64,000 nt of DNA, from the NCBI RefSeq assembly GCF_032854445.1, contig NC_088297.1, forward strand, positions 26,465,915-26,529,914, given 5' to 3'. The translations under genes were made by a program, and so were the position numbers. Below the pieces are notes generated by a model, which saw only the letters and a program-made list of their open reading frames with translations, was not told the DNA's origin and made no database searches. The stretch comes from Liolophura sinensis. Its lineage: Eukaryota; Mollusca; Polyplacophora; Chitonida; Chitonidae. Positions 47,524-59,575 of the stretch are shown here, one piece after another. The stretch's first letter is position 1, and each line of letters opens with the position of its first letter.

Positions 47524-50101
47524 TCACCTTCTGTGAAAATGACCGAGTGGGCTCGGTAGGGACGAAAGCAGGGATAATTTCTTTGGTACTGGTTTGTTGC
47601 ACGCCTGATCGGGGATTTTTAGCTCAATGACAGACTGCTGGATTATCCCAGATTGTTTCTTCACCTTCTTATTCTCGTGTTTGTCTATCGCAACATAGTG
47701 TTGTCTCCCTTGTCCAATTGACCGCGAGAGGGACTGATAACGTAAAAGAGAATTTCCGGATCCTGTCTGACCTAATGTCAAACTTATCTGCCTGCAAACG
47801 GTTGCAGGCTGCACACGCCGTGCGCCATTTCGTTTATGTCGACGGGCAAGGTTGGGTTCTTTCTCTACTGAAACTTTATATGACGACTTCCAAAAGCCTT
47901 TGTGGCCTTCATTTTTAATGCGCCTTTTGTCCTGATTTTGACCAGGTAGAATCAGTCCTATTCCCATACACTTTCCATGGCTACTCTGTTTGTACAGCCG
48001 GCTAGGGTGAGTGACAACCTCAGTACTGTTAGAACTGTGACCACGATAAGGTAAGACACCCAACTTTCGTTGACCCAAAGTATGACTAGGTCTGTGGGTC
48101 ACACACTTGGTGAGTGGCTCAGGACTGTGGCCCGTTACCCCACGTTCTTTCGCAATGGTATGGTATTTGTTACGAGGTGATAGCTTTTCACTGATGTTTC
48201 TAATCAAAGAGCCCAGAGTTTGCTCAGCGAACCCGGAATCTGGTGAACTGTCTTTAATTGTTCGAGTGTGTCCCTCCTGCGAAAACCCATACTTGAATCC
48301 GTGTTGACCACTCCCTGATACTTTATCCTGGTCAAAACTGTCTTTATCATTGTAGAAAACATCCTCAGATGTTCGAGGCGATTCGGGCAAACTGTGTTTT
48401 GCAGTCTTCATGAGTTCTTTCTTTCCTGTCTCCAGTCGCTGCTGAATCGTGTTTTCCACGCGTCTCGCCAAACTCCTCTATGTCAAATGTCCTCAGCTTT
48501 CTCTTATCCTCAGATTTTCTCGCTGAAACTTCTGCCTCCGAAGTCAGGGAGTCAACAGTATCCATGGACGTCAAGGACGCTATGGAATCTCCCAGAGGGG
48601 TGTGGCTGGTGGACTAGGCGTATTCAGACTATCAGCAGCAGAAGGACTTTGCCACACCCGAGGACTCCCACAAGACGACTCCTGGCTCTCACTTGGACCA
48701 GGCAAGATATTCCTAGAATCGACGGCGTCAGCGACTTTATGGTAGCCTGAGAATCCATCGTTTTCCTCATCGCTTTTGTAGCCAAGATCCTTACGGACGA
48801 CAGCTTGGCTTGTTCTTTGCGCAACCTTTGGCGTAGATGATCGGTGGTTATCGCACTGCAATACCTCACTTCCAGTAGACACACCAGTTTGCCCCCAGGG
48901 GTCTAAGACATTGTCCAAAGATTCGGTGATTTTACTTGCCTCAGATAATGTGTGCCATGGATGGAGTTTGTCTGTGCTGGTCCACGGCTCAAGATTCTCC
49001 TCATCCTGTGTATACAAATGTAACTCATACTCATTGCAGTGATTCCCAATGCCGCTTGAGACACCAACGTTTGATCCTGCCTTCACATCGAGAGACCTCT
49101 GGTCCGCATCACATGTCATAGAACTTATCGCAGAGAACCCGTCATCAAACATGGCGTTTGAAGCGTTGTTAGATATTTCACAAATTTGGCCTTTGCTGTC
49201 GTCGTTTTCTGACCCATTTTTGTGACTCCCTTTTTTCCTCCCCAGATTCATTGCAATTTTTCTTCACGTCAGACACTGGGCTCTCTTCATGACACTGCAA
49301 TACCATTGTTAACTGTGGCGTTTTGTAAGACGTTGGGATTGTCGCTTATACCTGAAACCGCTTCCGCGCACTCCACGGACGGCATCTTGACAAACACCTC
49401 CCTTAACCAGACTGTCGCGGGAGATTTCTGTAGTGATGTCAGAATCTTTAGACATTCGTCGTTTCTCTGCCATACTTCCTCGTCGGCTTACACCTGGAGT
49501 CTTCGGACAGCTACCTTGAGTATTCTTATCGCCATTTTGCTTCAGATGGATCTCAAGCTTTCTCACAAGGCTCAGAGAAGACAAAGTGTTGCACTCTAGG
49601 ACTCGGCCTCCTATCCGTCGCTTTCTCTCTGGGAAATGCAGCAAACCCTCCAGGCCTGAGCAGAACCGACGAGGATCGCGGGCGTGGCAGGAGTCTCATG
49701 GATTGTGGCACAAGGTGAACACTGCTGGGTGGCAGAAGAGAGTTGGATCTTCGCCTTTGTTTGTAACTGATTGGAGGGTTTCTTTGTAACAACAGGGTTA
49801 GTTCCTCCGCGGTTGCCATTCGTACCAATTGGTATTTCTCACGACTGTTTCTTCGGCTGTACTGCAGCAGTCCGGCATCCTCTGCCTCCCGCACCACGCT
49901 GATAATAGACTCGCCCTCCGGTAGACAGCCACTTTTGCGTCTCTCAGAGCGGACATGCCTACCACAAACTTCCGTCTCCTCTGCAGTGGGTCTGTGCCTG
50001 AACCTTTTCTATCGACGGAGGCCATCGACTTCCCACCTCTTCGGAATCTCCTTGGATCTCTTCTCTCGGTGTGAGGTTGTAACCCAAAAACTTGAAGAAA
50101 T
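47524..50101 (-). pseudogene. EF-hand gene, last exon(s), hydrophilic region
   Basis: Starts after acceptor CAAAATTCAG with (D)FFKFLGYNLTPREEIQ. Protein-like segments then alternate between frames: SIISVVREAEDAGLLQYSRR near 49870, RRGSMAEKRRMSKDSDITTE near 49470, 48580-49251, SMDTVDSLTSEAEVSARKSE near 48560, and 47524-48471 to the stop after GHFHRR. The region is rich in Ser, Lys, Arg and Gln, without membrane segments. Introns could explain some frame changes, but I found no convincing splice pairs. Confidence 0.5.
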
Positions 50102-50428
50102 CTGAATTTTGAAAATGATTCAGTTTACCATGAGAGAAATTTCTAAAGGTTGGATGTGGAAAGTGAAGTTTAAAAAGTAAACTAAATTACCATATACCCT
50201 CCTCCCCCACCACTTATTTTTATCTGATAATTAGCTTTGCATACTTGCCTTTTAGAATGAATTTTTTCTTCTTACGTTTAAGTCTTTAATATACTTCACT
50301 GGGCTTGCAATTATTCAGACATACGCGTTTTTCACCAGAGTCAACATGATTCGTAAATGGGTAAGTAATAGTTGAAGTCGTCCACTGAGTGTGATATAAG
50401 GGCAATTAGGTGAACAAACTGTAGGCAC

Positions 50429-50674
50429 CTTCCAAGTCGAGCCTGCCGTCACCGTCAATATCCCGGCCTTGACCACTTCGTACAGATCCTGATCAGTCCA
50501 CATCTCCCCACCTCCCGAACAGGTGGAACAGTTCCGGTATGGTGATGTAACCATTTTTATCATAGTCTAGCAAGTCAAAGGCGTTCCTCACACAGTCTTC
50601 CACAGGCTCGTCCAATACCTCCAATTTCTTCTTCAGAATCTTGTCAAACTCTTCGTAACAGATTATACCATTGT
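50429..50674 (-). CDS. EF-hand gene, exon with EF-hands 2-4 (frame-disrupted)
   Basis: 246 nt between acceptor TACATCTTTCAG and donor GGAAG|GTGCCT. It holds loop DYDKNGYITIPE and loop start DIDGDGRLDLE in one frame. The linking helix (MWTDQDLYEVVKA) lies in another frame, so two opposite single-base shifts about 60 nt apart are implied, with a TGA at about 50486. Confidence 0.7.
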
Positions 50675-51378
50675 CTGAAAGATGTAAATTTATGTTCATT
50701 GATTTGTTTTTTTTTGTCGTGACGGAATTGCGTTACATAAGAAAACGGAACCCATTCTCAAATATTTAAGTTTTTGGATTAAATTGGCTGAAATTTGAAT
50801 AATAACAGATGAAATACATTCAGAGAAATAAGTACATACATGTATATCAACGTATAAAGAAATGTATTTATTTGTTTTTCTGATTATTACTTATCGCCAT
50901 ACTCAAGACTTCTTCACCTTTACGGTGACGGTCAGTTTTGTGCTTGAAAGAAACCGCGGCGCTTTGAGTAAACCAGCGACCTTTGGCGAGTTACTGGCAA
51001 ACTTTCTTACGCGTGAGACTTATGTCATACTGATGGAAGGCTAGCGGTGTCCAGCGAACATGCAAAACCAAACACGCGAGCGCAACCCACCCCTTATTGT
51101 CACAAAGTCCCCGGGAACAATGGATGTGGGAAAATCTAGACATTCGTTGCTCGAAAACGGGATTGAACCTAAGTCTCGTGTGACCAAACGATTGAAAGGC
51201 ATGTGCCTAAACTACGCAGGTACAAATGACCGAAAAGAATGAATCAGTCAGTTTTGAGTTTGTATTAAAGAGTAACTAAATGCGTCATCAGTTTCGCGTA
51301 TAAGATCATATAAGTTAGGGAATAAACAAATACAACCAGACCACCCCACCCCGTTCCCTCCCCGTCATGTGGACTGAC

Positions 51379-51519
51379 CAGTGAGCTGGGCCTGACGGAT
51401 CAGGTCGATGATGTCCTCGTCCTCAGTCAGGCCGAAGGGCTGAAGTACCCGGTGGATGTTGTCTACAGTCAGATAACGGCCACCTGGGGCGCACAGGGCA
51501 CCAAACGACTTTTTCAGCA
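51379..51519 (-). CDS. EF-hand gene, exon with degenerate first EF-hand
   Basis: 141 nt between acceptor TTTTCCCCTGCAG and donor CACTG|GTCAGT. It encodes LKKSFGALCAPGGRYLTVDN through LIRQAQLT, a helix-loop-helix with a poor calcium loop. Confidence 0.78.
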
Positions 51520-51859
51520 CTGCAGGGGAAAATGAGACATGTTACACGATACAGGGAGTTTGTTATTTTGTCTTGTTCTTCATGGGCTAAAACAGAATTT
51601 TCCTTTTAGATCCTTGTTTTGGAAGTTGTTTTGAAGTTAGAAACAGTAGTCCTCTACATTCGTATACAGCGGTCTCGTACGGAACGGCAAATCAAAGACA
51701 ATACCGACATCTCCTGAATATGTGAAATTAGACATTAGACACTCAAACTTCCACTCTGCTGTTTCTCTCCACTCTGCTATTTCTCTGACATATTATTTTT
51801 ACTTCGAGTGCCACTAAATAATCATCTGAACCTGATGTTATATTTACACGCGCCCCCTG

Positions 51860-52930
51860 TAACCTACCCATCGGTTATATATCTCTTACCTGATATCGGG
51901 AAACTTAGGTCGGGAAACTAGCCGAGTGTCCTCAGTAATCTACCCCCCCCCTTCCTGCCAGGTTATACATGTCTCACCTGATACCACTTTAGATACGGAA
52001 ACCGGCGGAGTATCCTCTTTAATCTACACCCTCTCCTACCGGGTTATACATGCCTCACTTGATACCACTTTAGATACGGAAGCCGGCCGAGTATCCTCTG
52101 TAATCTATACCCCCCTCCTATCGGGTTATACATGTCTCACCTGATACCACTTTAGATACGGAAGCCGGCCGAGTATCCTCTGTAATCTATACCCCCCCCC
52201 CCCCCTACCGGGTTATACATGCCTCACCTGATACCACTTTAGATACGGAAGCCGGCCGAGTATCCTCTGTAATCTATACCCCCCTCCTACCGGGTTATAC
52301 ATGCCTCACCTGATACCACTTTAGATACGGAAGCCGGCCGAGTATCCTCTGTAATCTATACCCCCCTCCTACCGGGTTATACATGCCTCGCCTGATACCA
52401 CTTTAGATACGGAAGCCGGCCGAGTATCCTCTGTAATCTATACCCCCTCCTACCGGGTTATACATGCCTCACCTGATACCACTTTAGATACCGAAACCGG
52501 CCGAGTATCCTCTGTAATCTACACCCCCTCCTCCCGGACTATATATCTTACCTGATATCACTTTAGGTCGGGAAACCGGCCGAGTATCCTCTGTAAGCTA
52601 CACTCTGCTCCTCTCGGGCTATACATGTCTTACCTGATATCACTTTAGGTCGGGAAACCGGCCGAGTATCCTCTGTAAGCTACACTCTGCTCCTCTCGGG
52701 CTATACATGTCTTACCTGATATCACTTTAGGTCGGGAAACCGGCCGAGTATCCTCTGTAAGCTACACTCTGCTCCTCTCGGGCTATACATGTCTTACCTG
52801 ATATCACTTTAGGTCAGGAAAGCGGTCAGTTATCTTCTGTAGTCTACACTCCCCCCACCTCCCTCCGGGTTATACATGTCTTACCTGATATCACTTTAGG
52901 TCGGGAAACCGGCCAAGTATCCTCTGATCC
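51860..52930. repeat. 82-bp array of exon-end/5' splice site units, ~13 copies
   Basis: On the minus strand each unit reads AGGATACTCGGCCGG(C/T)TTCC..., TAAAGTG(A/G)TATCAG|GT(A/G)AG(A/G), then CATGTATA.CCCGG and a purine-rich linker ending TTACAG. The first copy is the 3' part of the real exon at 52885-52930 with its donor. Two subtypes: CAG|GTAAGA (52540-52920) and CAG|GTGAGG (51960-52500). Confidence 0.93.
52885..52930 (-). CDS. EF-hand gene, upstream exon
   Basis: 46 nt between acceptor ATCTACTTTCAG and donor ATCAG|GTAAGA. Only one frame lacks a stop (GSEDTWPVSRPKVIS), and it ends in the phase needed by the next exon. It is the founder-like copy of the adjacent 82-bp array. Confidence 0.6.
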
Positions 52931-53199
52931 CTGAAAGTAGATTGACTGATTGATTGGATGTTTGTACAGTTGATTGGCGACTTCCTTGCTGGCTTGAGTG
53001 TTTTGTTGATTTTCTTTATTCGATTACTTTTCATTAATTCTTTGAATGACTGATTATTTGAGTTATTCATTAATTCATTCATTGTTATTGATTAAAATCA
53101 GTCTTGGCTATATTAACCGTGACGAATGTAAATGGTGCGATAGTGGGATGGCAGGCTTGTAATTTTGATATATGGTACTAGGTCACACATTGGCATATA

Positions 53200-55009
53200 A
53201 ACAGTGCAACAAAAGTAAGTTCCCCCAAAGCGTTGTTTGATATCTCCCTTGATATGTACCAGATCGCAATGAAATTTTGCACACACCATCCCAGTAATCA
53301 GGTAGACGTTGTATGTCAAGGATTAACCTGCAGGTGCAGTAGTGCACTAATGGGCATGCGCAAACTGAAACGCGATCGATTTTGAAAATTTCACAAAAGG
53401 AGTCAACTAGATTTTTCACCGCCAAATTTCGATTTTAACAGGGAATTCGTGTTAGCAATAATGGACATGACACACACCACAAGAAATTCATTGTCGTTAA
53501 ACATGACCTGCATCAGATCGGAGATGGCCAGCAAAAGGTTCTCGGACCTGAATCGCCCAAATTACTGTCCACAAGTCTTGGAAAACAATGTTGAACGTTT
53601 TGTGACTGTGGTATACCATGCCTCGATTTATGTAATACGGACAGGGCGATTGCACTTGCCTTTTGGAGGCTAACACCCCTGTAAAACAGGTTGCACGTCG
53701 AATGGGGGTGACACCAAACGCCATTTGGAAATTGCGAGCGAAGTTTCTCGCATCAGGAGATATCAAGGACCTGCCAAGAAGTGGAAGGCCCAGGGTAACC
53801 ACACAAAGACAAGATTGGCGAATCGTAAACGTTGCACAAGGAACAGAACATCAGGTATAAGGGTCTGAGTGTGCCACAAAAAAAACCAATGCCATTTTCG
53901 ACTCTAGCGCGGATTCAGTTTGCTCGTCATGTCACTTAATATCACTTTTGAATTTCAGCACCAGAGGTTCGAGATCATGCTGGTGTCGGAGCGAGACAGT
54001 TGAGTGCCCAAACAATCAGGAGACGTCTAAAAGCCGTCGGAATGCGTCCCAGGCGGCTGGTGAAGAAAACCTTGTGGCTTCGCCGTCATAAGATAGCGCG
54101 TCCACAGTGGGCGACAAATCACGTTCGATGGACTAGACGCCAATGGGGCAACGGTCTTTTCACCGACGGAACGCGTGTCTCCGTCACATTGACTCTTGGA
54201 GACACGTGTGGCGTCGGCAGGGTGAACAGGATGCAGAGTGCTGCGTGCAGCCAGTAACAGCCTTTGGTAGTGGCAGCTTAATGGTCTGGGCAGACGTCAG
54301 TTTGACAGGCAAGACCGATCTGGTTCCTATTGAGGGAAACTTGAACGCTGCTGGTGACGTTGCTCAAGTTCTCAGGCCGCATGTTTTGCCCTACTTAGCC
54401 GCCGTTGGAGATGGATTTGTCTTCATGGGCGAAAATGCGCGTCCACATCATGCAAGGATTGTGAATGACTTCTTCCAAACTGAAGGCATTGACTGGATCC
54501 AGTGGCCCGCGTGTTCTCCGGATCTCACCCCCATGGAACATCTTTGGAATCAGCTGAAACAATCAGCCTATCGTCGAGTTGGGATGGAGTCCACTCTTGA
54601 CGATTGGAGACGCCACCTTCAGGAAGAATGGTTAGGCATCCCGCAACGTCTGATCACAGGCTTCATCAACACAATGCGAGCGCGATGTCGAAATGTGATA
54701 CAGTCTCATGGCGGTTACACACAATATTGATAACTACTGGTCATCGAGTGAAAATGGTCGAATACTGTGATACAATAAAGAATTGCCGTTGAAAAATCTG
54801 GTTGACTCCTTTTATGAAATTTTCAAAATCGACCGATTTTCAGTTTGTGCATGCCCATTAGTGCACATCTGAACCTGCACGTTAATCCTTGATACACCAC
54901 GTCCGCTGGATTATTGGGACGGTGTGTGCAGAATTTCATTACGATCTGGTACATACCACGGGAGATATCAAACAACGTTTTGGAGGGAACTTACTTTTGT
55001 TGCACTGTA
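53200..55009 (+). mobile_element. Tc1/mariner-type DNA transposon, inactive
   Basis: Flanked by TA on both sides. Terminal inverted repeats of about 210 bp start (A/T)ACAGTGCAACAAAAGTAAG and extend to GACTCCTTTTxTGAAATTTTC. Total 1810 bp. It carries a frame-disrupted transposase. The long inverted repeats still pair well, so insertion was not ancient. Confidence 0.92.
53450..54730 (+). pseudogene. Tc1-like transposase, frameshifted
   Basis: Fragments in order: N-terminal helix-turn-helix (VKQVARRMGVTPNAIWKLRA, 53670-53790), linker with SGRPRVTT, second part TIRRRLKAVGMRPRR (54009), first catalytic region FTDG (54159), GSLMVWADVSLTGKTDL, then MGENARPHHA and CSPDLTPMEHLWNQLK to a stop at 54730. 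Frame changes occur near 53850-53990 and 54160-54180. In the second catalytic motif the usual QDNA-type aspartate is replaced by glutamate (GENA), which should abolish activity. Confidence 0.9.
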
Positions 55010-56125
55010 TAGTTATCCAAGATGTTCAGCTTATTCCCATTACAACAAACAAATTTCTATTTATTCCACATGTGTGTATTTTCTTGAATGGAGAGTACCT
55101 TTGTCAGCCTTTCATGTTTTATTATTCTTGATCATAAGGAGGCGTTAGCACAGCTGACAGCAAAGATTCATAATACGAGGCCGATTATGCGAACAAATTC
55201 ATAAATAATTTCAATCGTAAACGAGTCGACGCCCAGACTTCTTTTGCGTCTCAAGTACCAAGTAAATATTTGCATTTACTCACCGCCGTGCTGTAAATAA
55301 GGGGAACCCTTCTCACAAATACAGGGCTGTTCGCAAAGCAATTTACATGACTGAATCTAAAGGTTCTCTATCAGTATTAGTGCCGATCAAGGGAGGGGCG
55401 TCATCGATTTTAACCAGCCCTAGTTGATGGGTTATGATTTGTGTCCGCGACAGCAGTTGCCATGGGTCCGACATGGCGTCACGCGCTAATAACCAGAGTC
55501 CGGATGTAAAGTCATTACGAGGCCTTCGCTAACTAAAATTCCACCATTAGGTCTTCAGCCTTGAACTTCCGGTGAAACAAAAATCTCAACCGACATGTTA
55601 AAGTTGCGGAAACAGTGTATTTCCTGATTCCATCGATTTGTAAATGGCAACATCGGACGATCAACGTTATCTGGTGATGGCTATTTAATATAAAACGATC
55701 ACAGTTTTTATTACAATCTACTTTGCGCTATTTTATTGCCCCTTGCAATTAAAGCTGACTTTGAGAATACATTTAAATGGTCACAGTAACAACCCTAGGG
55801 CGAAATTGTTTCGCGCAAATTGGTTTCTATTTTTGGTTGTTTTTATTCTGTGGGAAGCTAAAAATATTCAGTAAATATAGCGTTATTATAGTTGTTCCAC
55901 TGACATAAATAAAAATGCGCCAAACCCAGAGCAAACAATGACGCCTAATGATTACCTGTTGTCATTCTCCACTTGTGTCCTGTCCGAAAATCTGTTACCA
56001 GCGATGTGCCGAGAATTTTAGTATAGGAAAATCTTGATCATGCCTTTAATTTATATAACAAATTAAAAACTAGTTCCCAAAGGAATATGTACGAAATAAT
56101 TATAAGCAGTATATAAAACAGTATA
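55010..56125. other. Intergenic, nothing recognised
   Basis: No open frame with protein character, no repeat array. Confidence 0.35.
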
Positions 56126-56129
56126 TAAG

Positions 56130-56396
56130 ATTTTATTTATTTATTTGATTGGTGTTTTACGCCGTACTCAAGAATATTTCACTTATACGACGGCGGTCAG
56201 CATTATGGTGGGTGGAAACCGGGCACAGTCTGGGGGAACCCACGACCATCCGCAGGTTGCTGTCAGACCTTCCCACTTACGGCCGGAGAGGAAGCCAGCA
56301 TGAGCTGGACTTGAACTCACAGCGACTGCATTGGTGAGAGGCTCCTTGGTCATTACGCTGCGCTAGCGCGCTAACCGACTGAGCCACGGAGGCCCC
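56130..56396 (-). mobile_element. Full-length tRNA-derived SINE
   Basis: Best-preserved copy. On the minus strand: GGGGCCTCCGTGGCTCAGTC GGTTAGCGC (A box TGGCTCAGTCGG), B-box region GAGTTCAAGTCC, body AGGTCTGACAGCAACCTGCG, 3' end CGTCGTATAAGTGAAATATT CTTGAGTACGGCGTAAAACACC and an AATAAATAAATAAA tail. Confidence 0.88.
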
Positions 56397-56809
56397 GATA
56401 GTATATAAGACATTGGAAGTACAGTTAGCTAGGTATTTATGCTTTGGGTTTTACGTCTCACTAAGAAAGTTTATGACAAGGTGTGTGTACACATAGTGTA
56501 TAATTAAAGACTTACAGCATATAGAGTAAAACCAGAGCAGCCACAACAGTGTGATAACTGGCAAATGGTCACACTTAACCGGTGAAATACAGCCCCTTGG
56601 CAATTTACGTCAGTCGGGGTTTTACTTTAACTGTTCTTGTAAATGCTTAAGTAGTATCAATTTACACGCTCCCTAGCACCATGCCTTACGCAAAATTAGG
56701 TTAAAAATGCATCCAATTAACTGCATTTTATTAGAAGTCACTGGTCTAGGATTACTCAAAAATCTGTGTTGTCATCTCATTTAACATACAGTCACATTAA
56801 AACAATGCG

Positions 56810-57065
56810 CAGGGACCAGGCCTCGAGGGTGCTTAGTCCGCCAGCAGAATCCACAAAAGGACACTCGTCCTGTGTGTTCTTGTGACTGGGTGAGTTTATG
56901 CCATAAAGTTTTGTCGCCACCGGAGCATCATGTCGAAAACATCAGACATAACACGCCATCCAGTCACATTATTCTGACATCGAGCCAACCTGTCCTGTTT
57001 CCTTGCTCTAACGTCTAAGTGCTGTGCGCCAGCCGGGTTTTGATCCCGGGTCTAATCAGTTAGGA
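56810..57065 (+). mobile_element. Dispersed repeat family B copy
   Basis: Contains TTTGTCGCCACCGGAGCATC, ACACGCCATCCAGTCACATT and CCTGTTTCCTTGCTCTAACG, and ends with TTTTGATCCCGGGTCTAATC. Same order as at 34641-34865 and, in part, 22318-22490. Confidence 0.65.
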
Positions 57066-57069
57066 TAAA

Positions 57070-59300
57070 TTTCCATTCAAGTCTACCTGTATGTATAGAT
57101 GTATAAGACTTCTGAGGCTGAGCTTCATGACAAGAAACTTAAAGTTCATACAGTCATTGCTTCAGTGTAAACTAAACTGAATTAAAAAACTGACTTGAAC
57201 TGAAAATTACATCGAGTTACAATACAGACTTTACGCTGGACTTGTAATGCATTCTGGGAACCCGATCGTCCTCCAAAGCTTAATGTACTGATCCCGCACT
57301 ACAGATCTGGCCCAAAATCAAGTTGTACGGAAACTTTCATCCTAATATGTGCACAATTTTTATGGCATAATTTGCTGACAGACAGACAGGTAGGCAAATA
57401 CATGACAGCGAAACCATAACCTCTTTGGTAAGGTAATTAGCCAATATTCTTGTAGAGAGATTCACATAAAATGACTGGCTGACATAAAACAACTGACTGA
57501 GTGACTGAATGAAAGACATAAAACGACTGGCTGACGACTCAAACACAAAGATTGTTCGCGCGGCGCTAAAAGCAATACACACGAGACTTGTAACAGTCTG
57601 AGAGCACTATCACTCACGCGTTTAAGTGTTACAGAACAAATGTACTACGTTAATATTATAACTCACCATTTCAGGTGTTCCCGGATGTATGTACACACAG
57701 ACAGACGGTCCCTACGAGAGATGTCTCTTCGTTGAATGCATTGTCTGACAATTCAGATGAAGGGAAACATACAATGTTTGTCCAAAGATGTCTGCAAGAA
57801 TTTCGTTTTACACATTCTATAAGGAACCCCTCTGATTTTTCTCCATTACTGTGGCGTGGATGACATCCATTCACTCTGCTATCCTAACGTTTTCTCCGTC
57901 ATTCCAAGTTAAGACAGAGACGTAATATTTTCTCAGCAAGACTTGTAAACATTAACACGATTAAAAATGAAAATCACTGCGCAGTTATTCCATGGGCTAT
58001 CCTTAACAAAACGTAAAGTCCAATGAGGTAAACTTTTCCCGATGTCTTATCTCTTCCCCCCAGTGGTCAAAATGATACTATTTGATCCGCTGTTTGAGTG
58101 AAATGACTTATGAAAACGTTGGTGGGAAAGCATGAGTGACATCGCAGAGATCGTTCAGTTCTAAACCAGTCCTCAGTTTAACGTTTCCTAGTGACACTGT
58201 GTAATAACAGTGAGGCACATCTGAAATCCAAAGGGGCAGTATTCCAGGTCCTTTGGTTAACGCCGTATAACTTCTTGACGGTTAACTGGTTAAATTCTTC
58301 ACGATCCCAGAACAGCCTGACATTTTATGGTAGAGGTTTATACATCTACTGTCATCGATGCCAATTACTGGAAAGTTCCTCACAACAATGACGTGTTGGG
58401 AAGAAGCGAAGAATGGCAAACCTCTGGCGCTTCCTGGCTAAACGCTGGTTGATAATTCAATATCTGACAACAACACTAACAAGGTGTACGTAATGACGAG
58501 GCTTCATGGTCTTTCAGCCAGAACTGGGACGCTCAAAGCTCCCTTGTTCCCTCTCCGCGGCCCATGTGTGATTCCACCCGGAGGCGTCATGGGGTGGAGT
58601 CTCAATCAGACCAGATTACGAAACGCCTACCATCCTGATTGTCGATAATCACTTCAGCTTCAAGGTCGATATATCCCTTTCTAAGTCAACACTTCCCTTA
58701 TCACCACTTATACACAGCAAAGCTTATCTAACTGGTTTCTGCGGCCTCGTTTCTTGTTGAGGCCGGTGAGCGGTTCTTACCAAACCAGGGCACATGTCCA
58801 GAACCGGCTAATTGACTTAACAATCCGATCGATTTCGGGGCAGGGTGAAGAGATGAAGGGGAGGGGAGAGTGGCGGATAAATAGGCGGTAGTTAGAAATG
58901 AGAGTTGCCTGCTCTCCCCTTTGTGCTTTTTCCAAACAGATTTAACGAATTCATGTCCACTTAACAGCCAAATGACCCTGAAGCGATTATACTTAGGCCT
59001 ACCCACAAGCAACTTTACCACCACTCCATTCCACTCCGGTCATCATGAACGTCAACCTTTAACGGACCGACATTAACTAATGTTTTGATGACCGAACAAT
59101 CTTCCTAACAAATTAACTTTGCGCCATTTCGCCCAAAACCCATCAGCAATAGTCGGGTAGCATTCCAAGTATAGTGACTTTGTCTACTAGTCCATATACC
59201 CACTGACGTTCTCTCAACTAAGGATTTTAAGACTACAAACCTTCCGGGCTTTTTTGGATCAAGTGGACGGGAAGATCGCCACTCTTTAAATTAATACTTG
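57070..59300. other. Intergenic, nothing recognised
   Basis: Several frames of 60-98 codons on both strands, none with a recognised family, splice pair or promoter. Upstream exons of the EF-hand gene may lie here but were not identified. Confidence 0.35.
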
Positions 59301-59429
59301 GCCACAAACATATGGTATTTAACACAGGTTGCTGCTCGTTCTTGGTGTACTGAAAATGGCACTTCTTTTCAGGATTAATTTACTTGTGTACAAAAGATAT
59401 GGGTATTTAATCCCATTTCCTGTCCGGAA

Positions 59430-59575
59430 GTGGGAAGGTTTGTTATCAACCTGCGGATGGCTGTGGGTTTCCGCCGTGCTCTGTCTGGTTTCCTCCCACC
59501 TTAATGCTGGCCGCCGTTGTATAGGTAAAATAATCTTGAGTAATGCGCAAAACACCATTGAAATAATTAATTAAA
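59430..59575 (+). mobile_element. SINE 3' half
   Basis: TGGGAAGGTTTGTTATCAAC, CTGCGGATGGCTGTGGGTTT, GTTTCCTCCCACCTTAATGC, then TTGTATAGGTAAAATAATCT and an AATTAATTAA tail. The head is absent. Confidence 0.8.

Larger units (their letters stand above)
47524..52930 (-). pseudogene. EF-hand protein gene, reading frame disrupted
   Basis: Exons 52885-52930, 51379-51519, 50429-50674 and 50101 down to 47524. The first three join in phase 1 and encode a calmodulin-like set of EF-hands: a degenerate hand ending GGRYLTVDNIHRVL, a second with loop QLTDNGIICYEE, a canonical loop DYDKNGYITIPE, and DIDGDGRLDLE|D completed across the last intron and followed by FFKFLGY. A long hydrophilic, Ser-rich region with no recognised domain follows. 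Frame must change within exon 3 (an in-frame TGA after RWGDVD, with the expected helix DQDLYEVVKA in the next frame) and several times in the last exon. Some sites lie in short homopolymers (CCCC near 48602), so assembly errors are as likely as a pseudogene. Upstream exons and the start codon were not found. Confidence 0.6.

Noticed and set aside
48394-49789. Plus-strand frames opposite the EF-hand gene's last exon
   Set aside because: Antisense shadows. The minus-strand segments are the ones continuous with the EF-hand exons by phase and composition.
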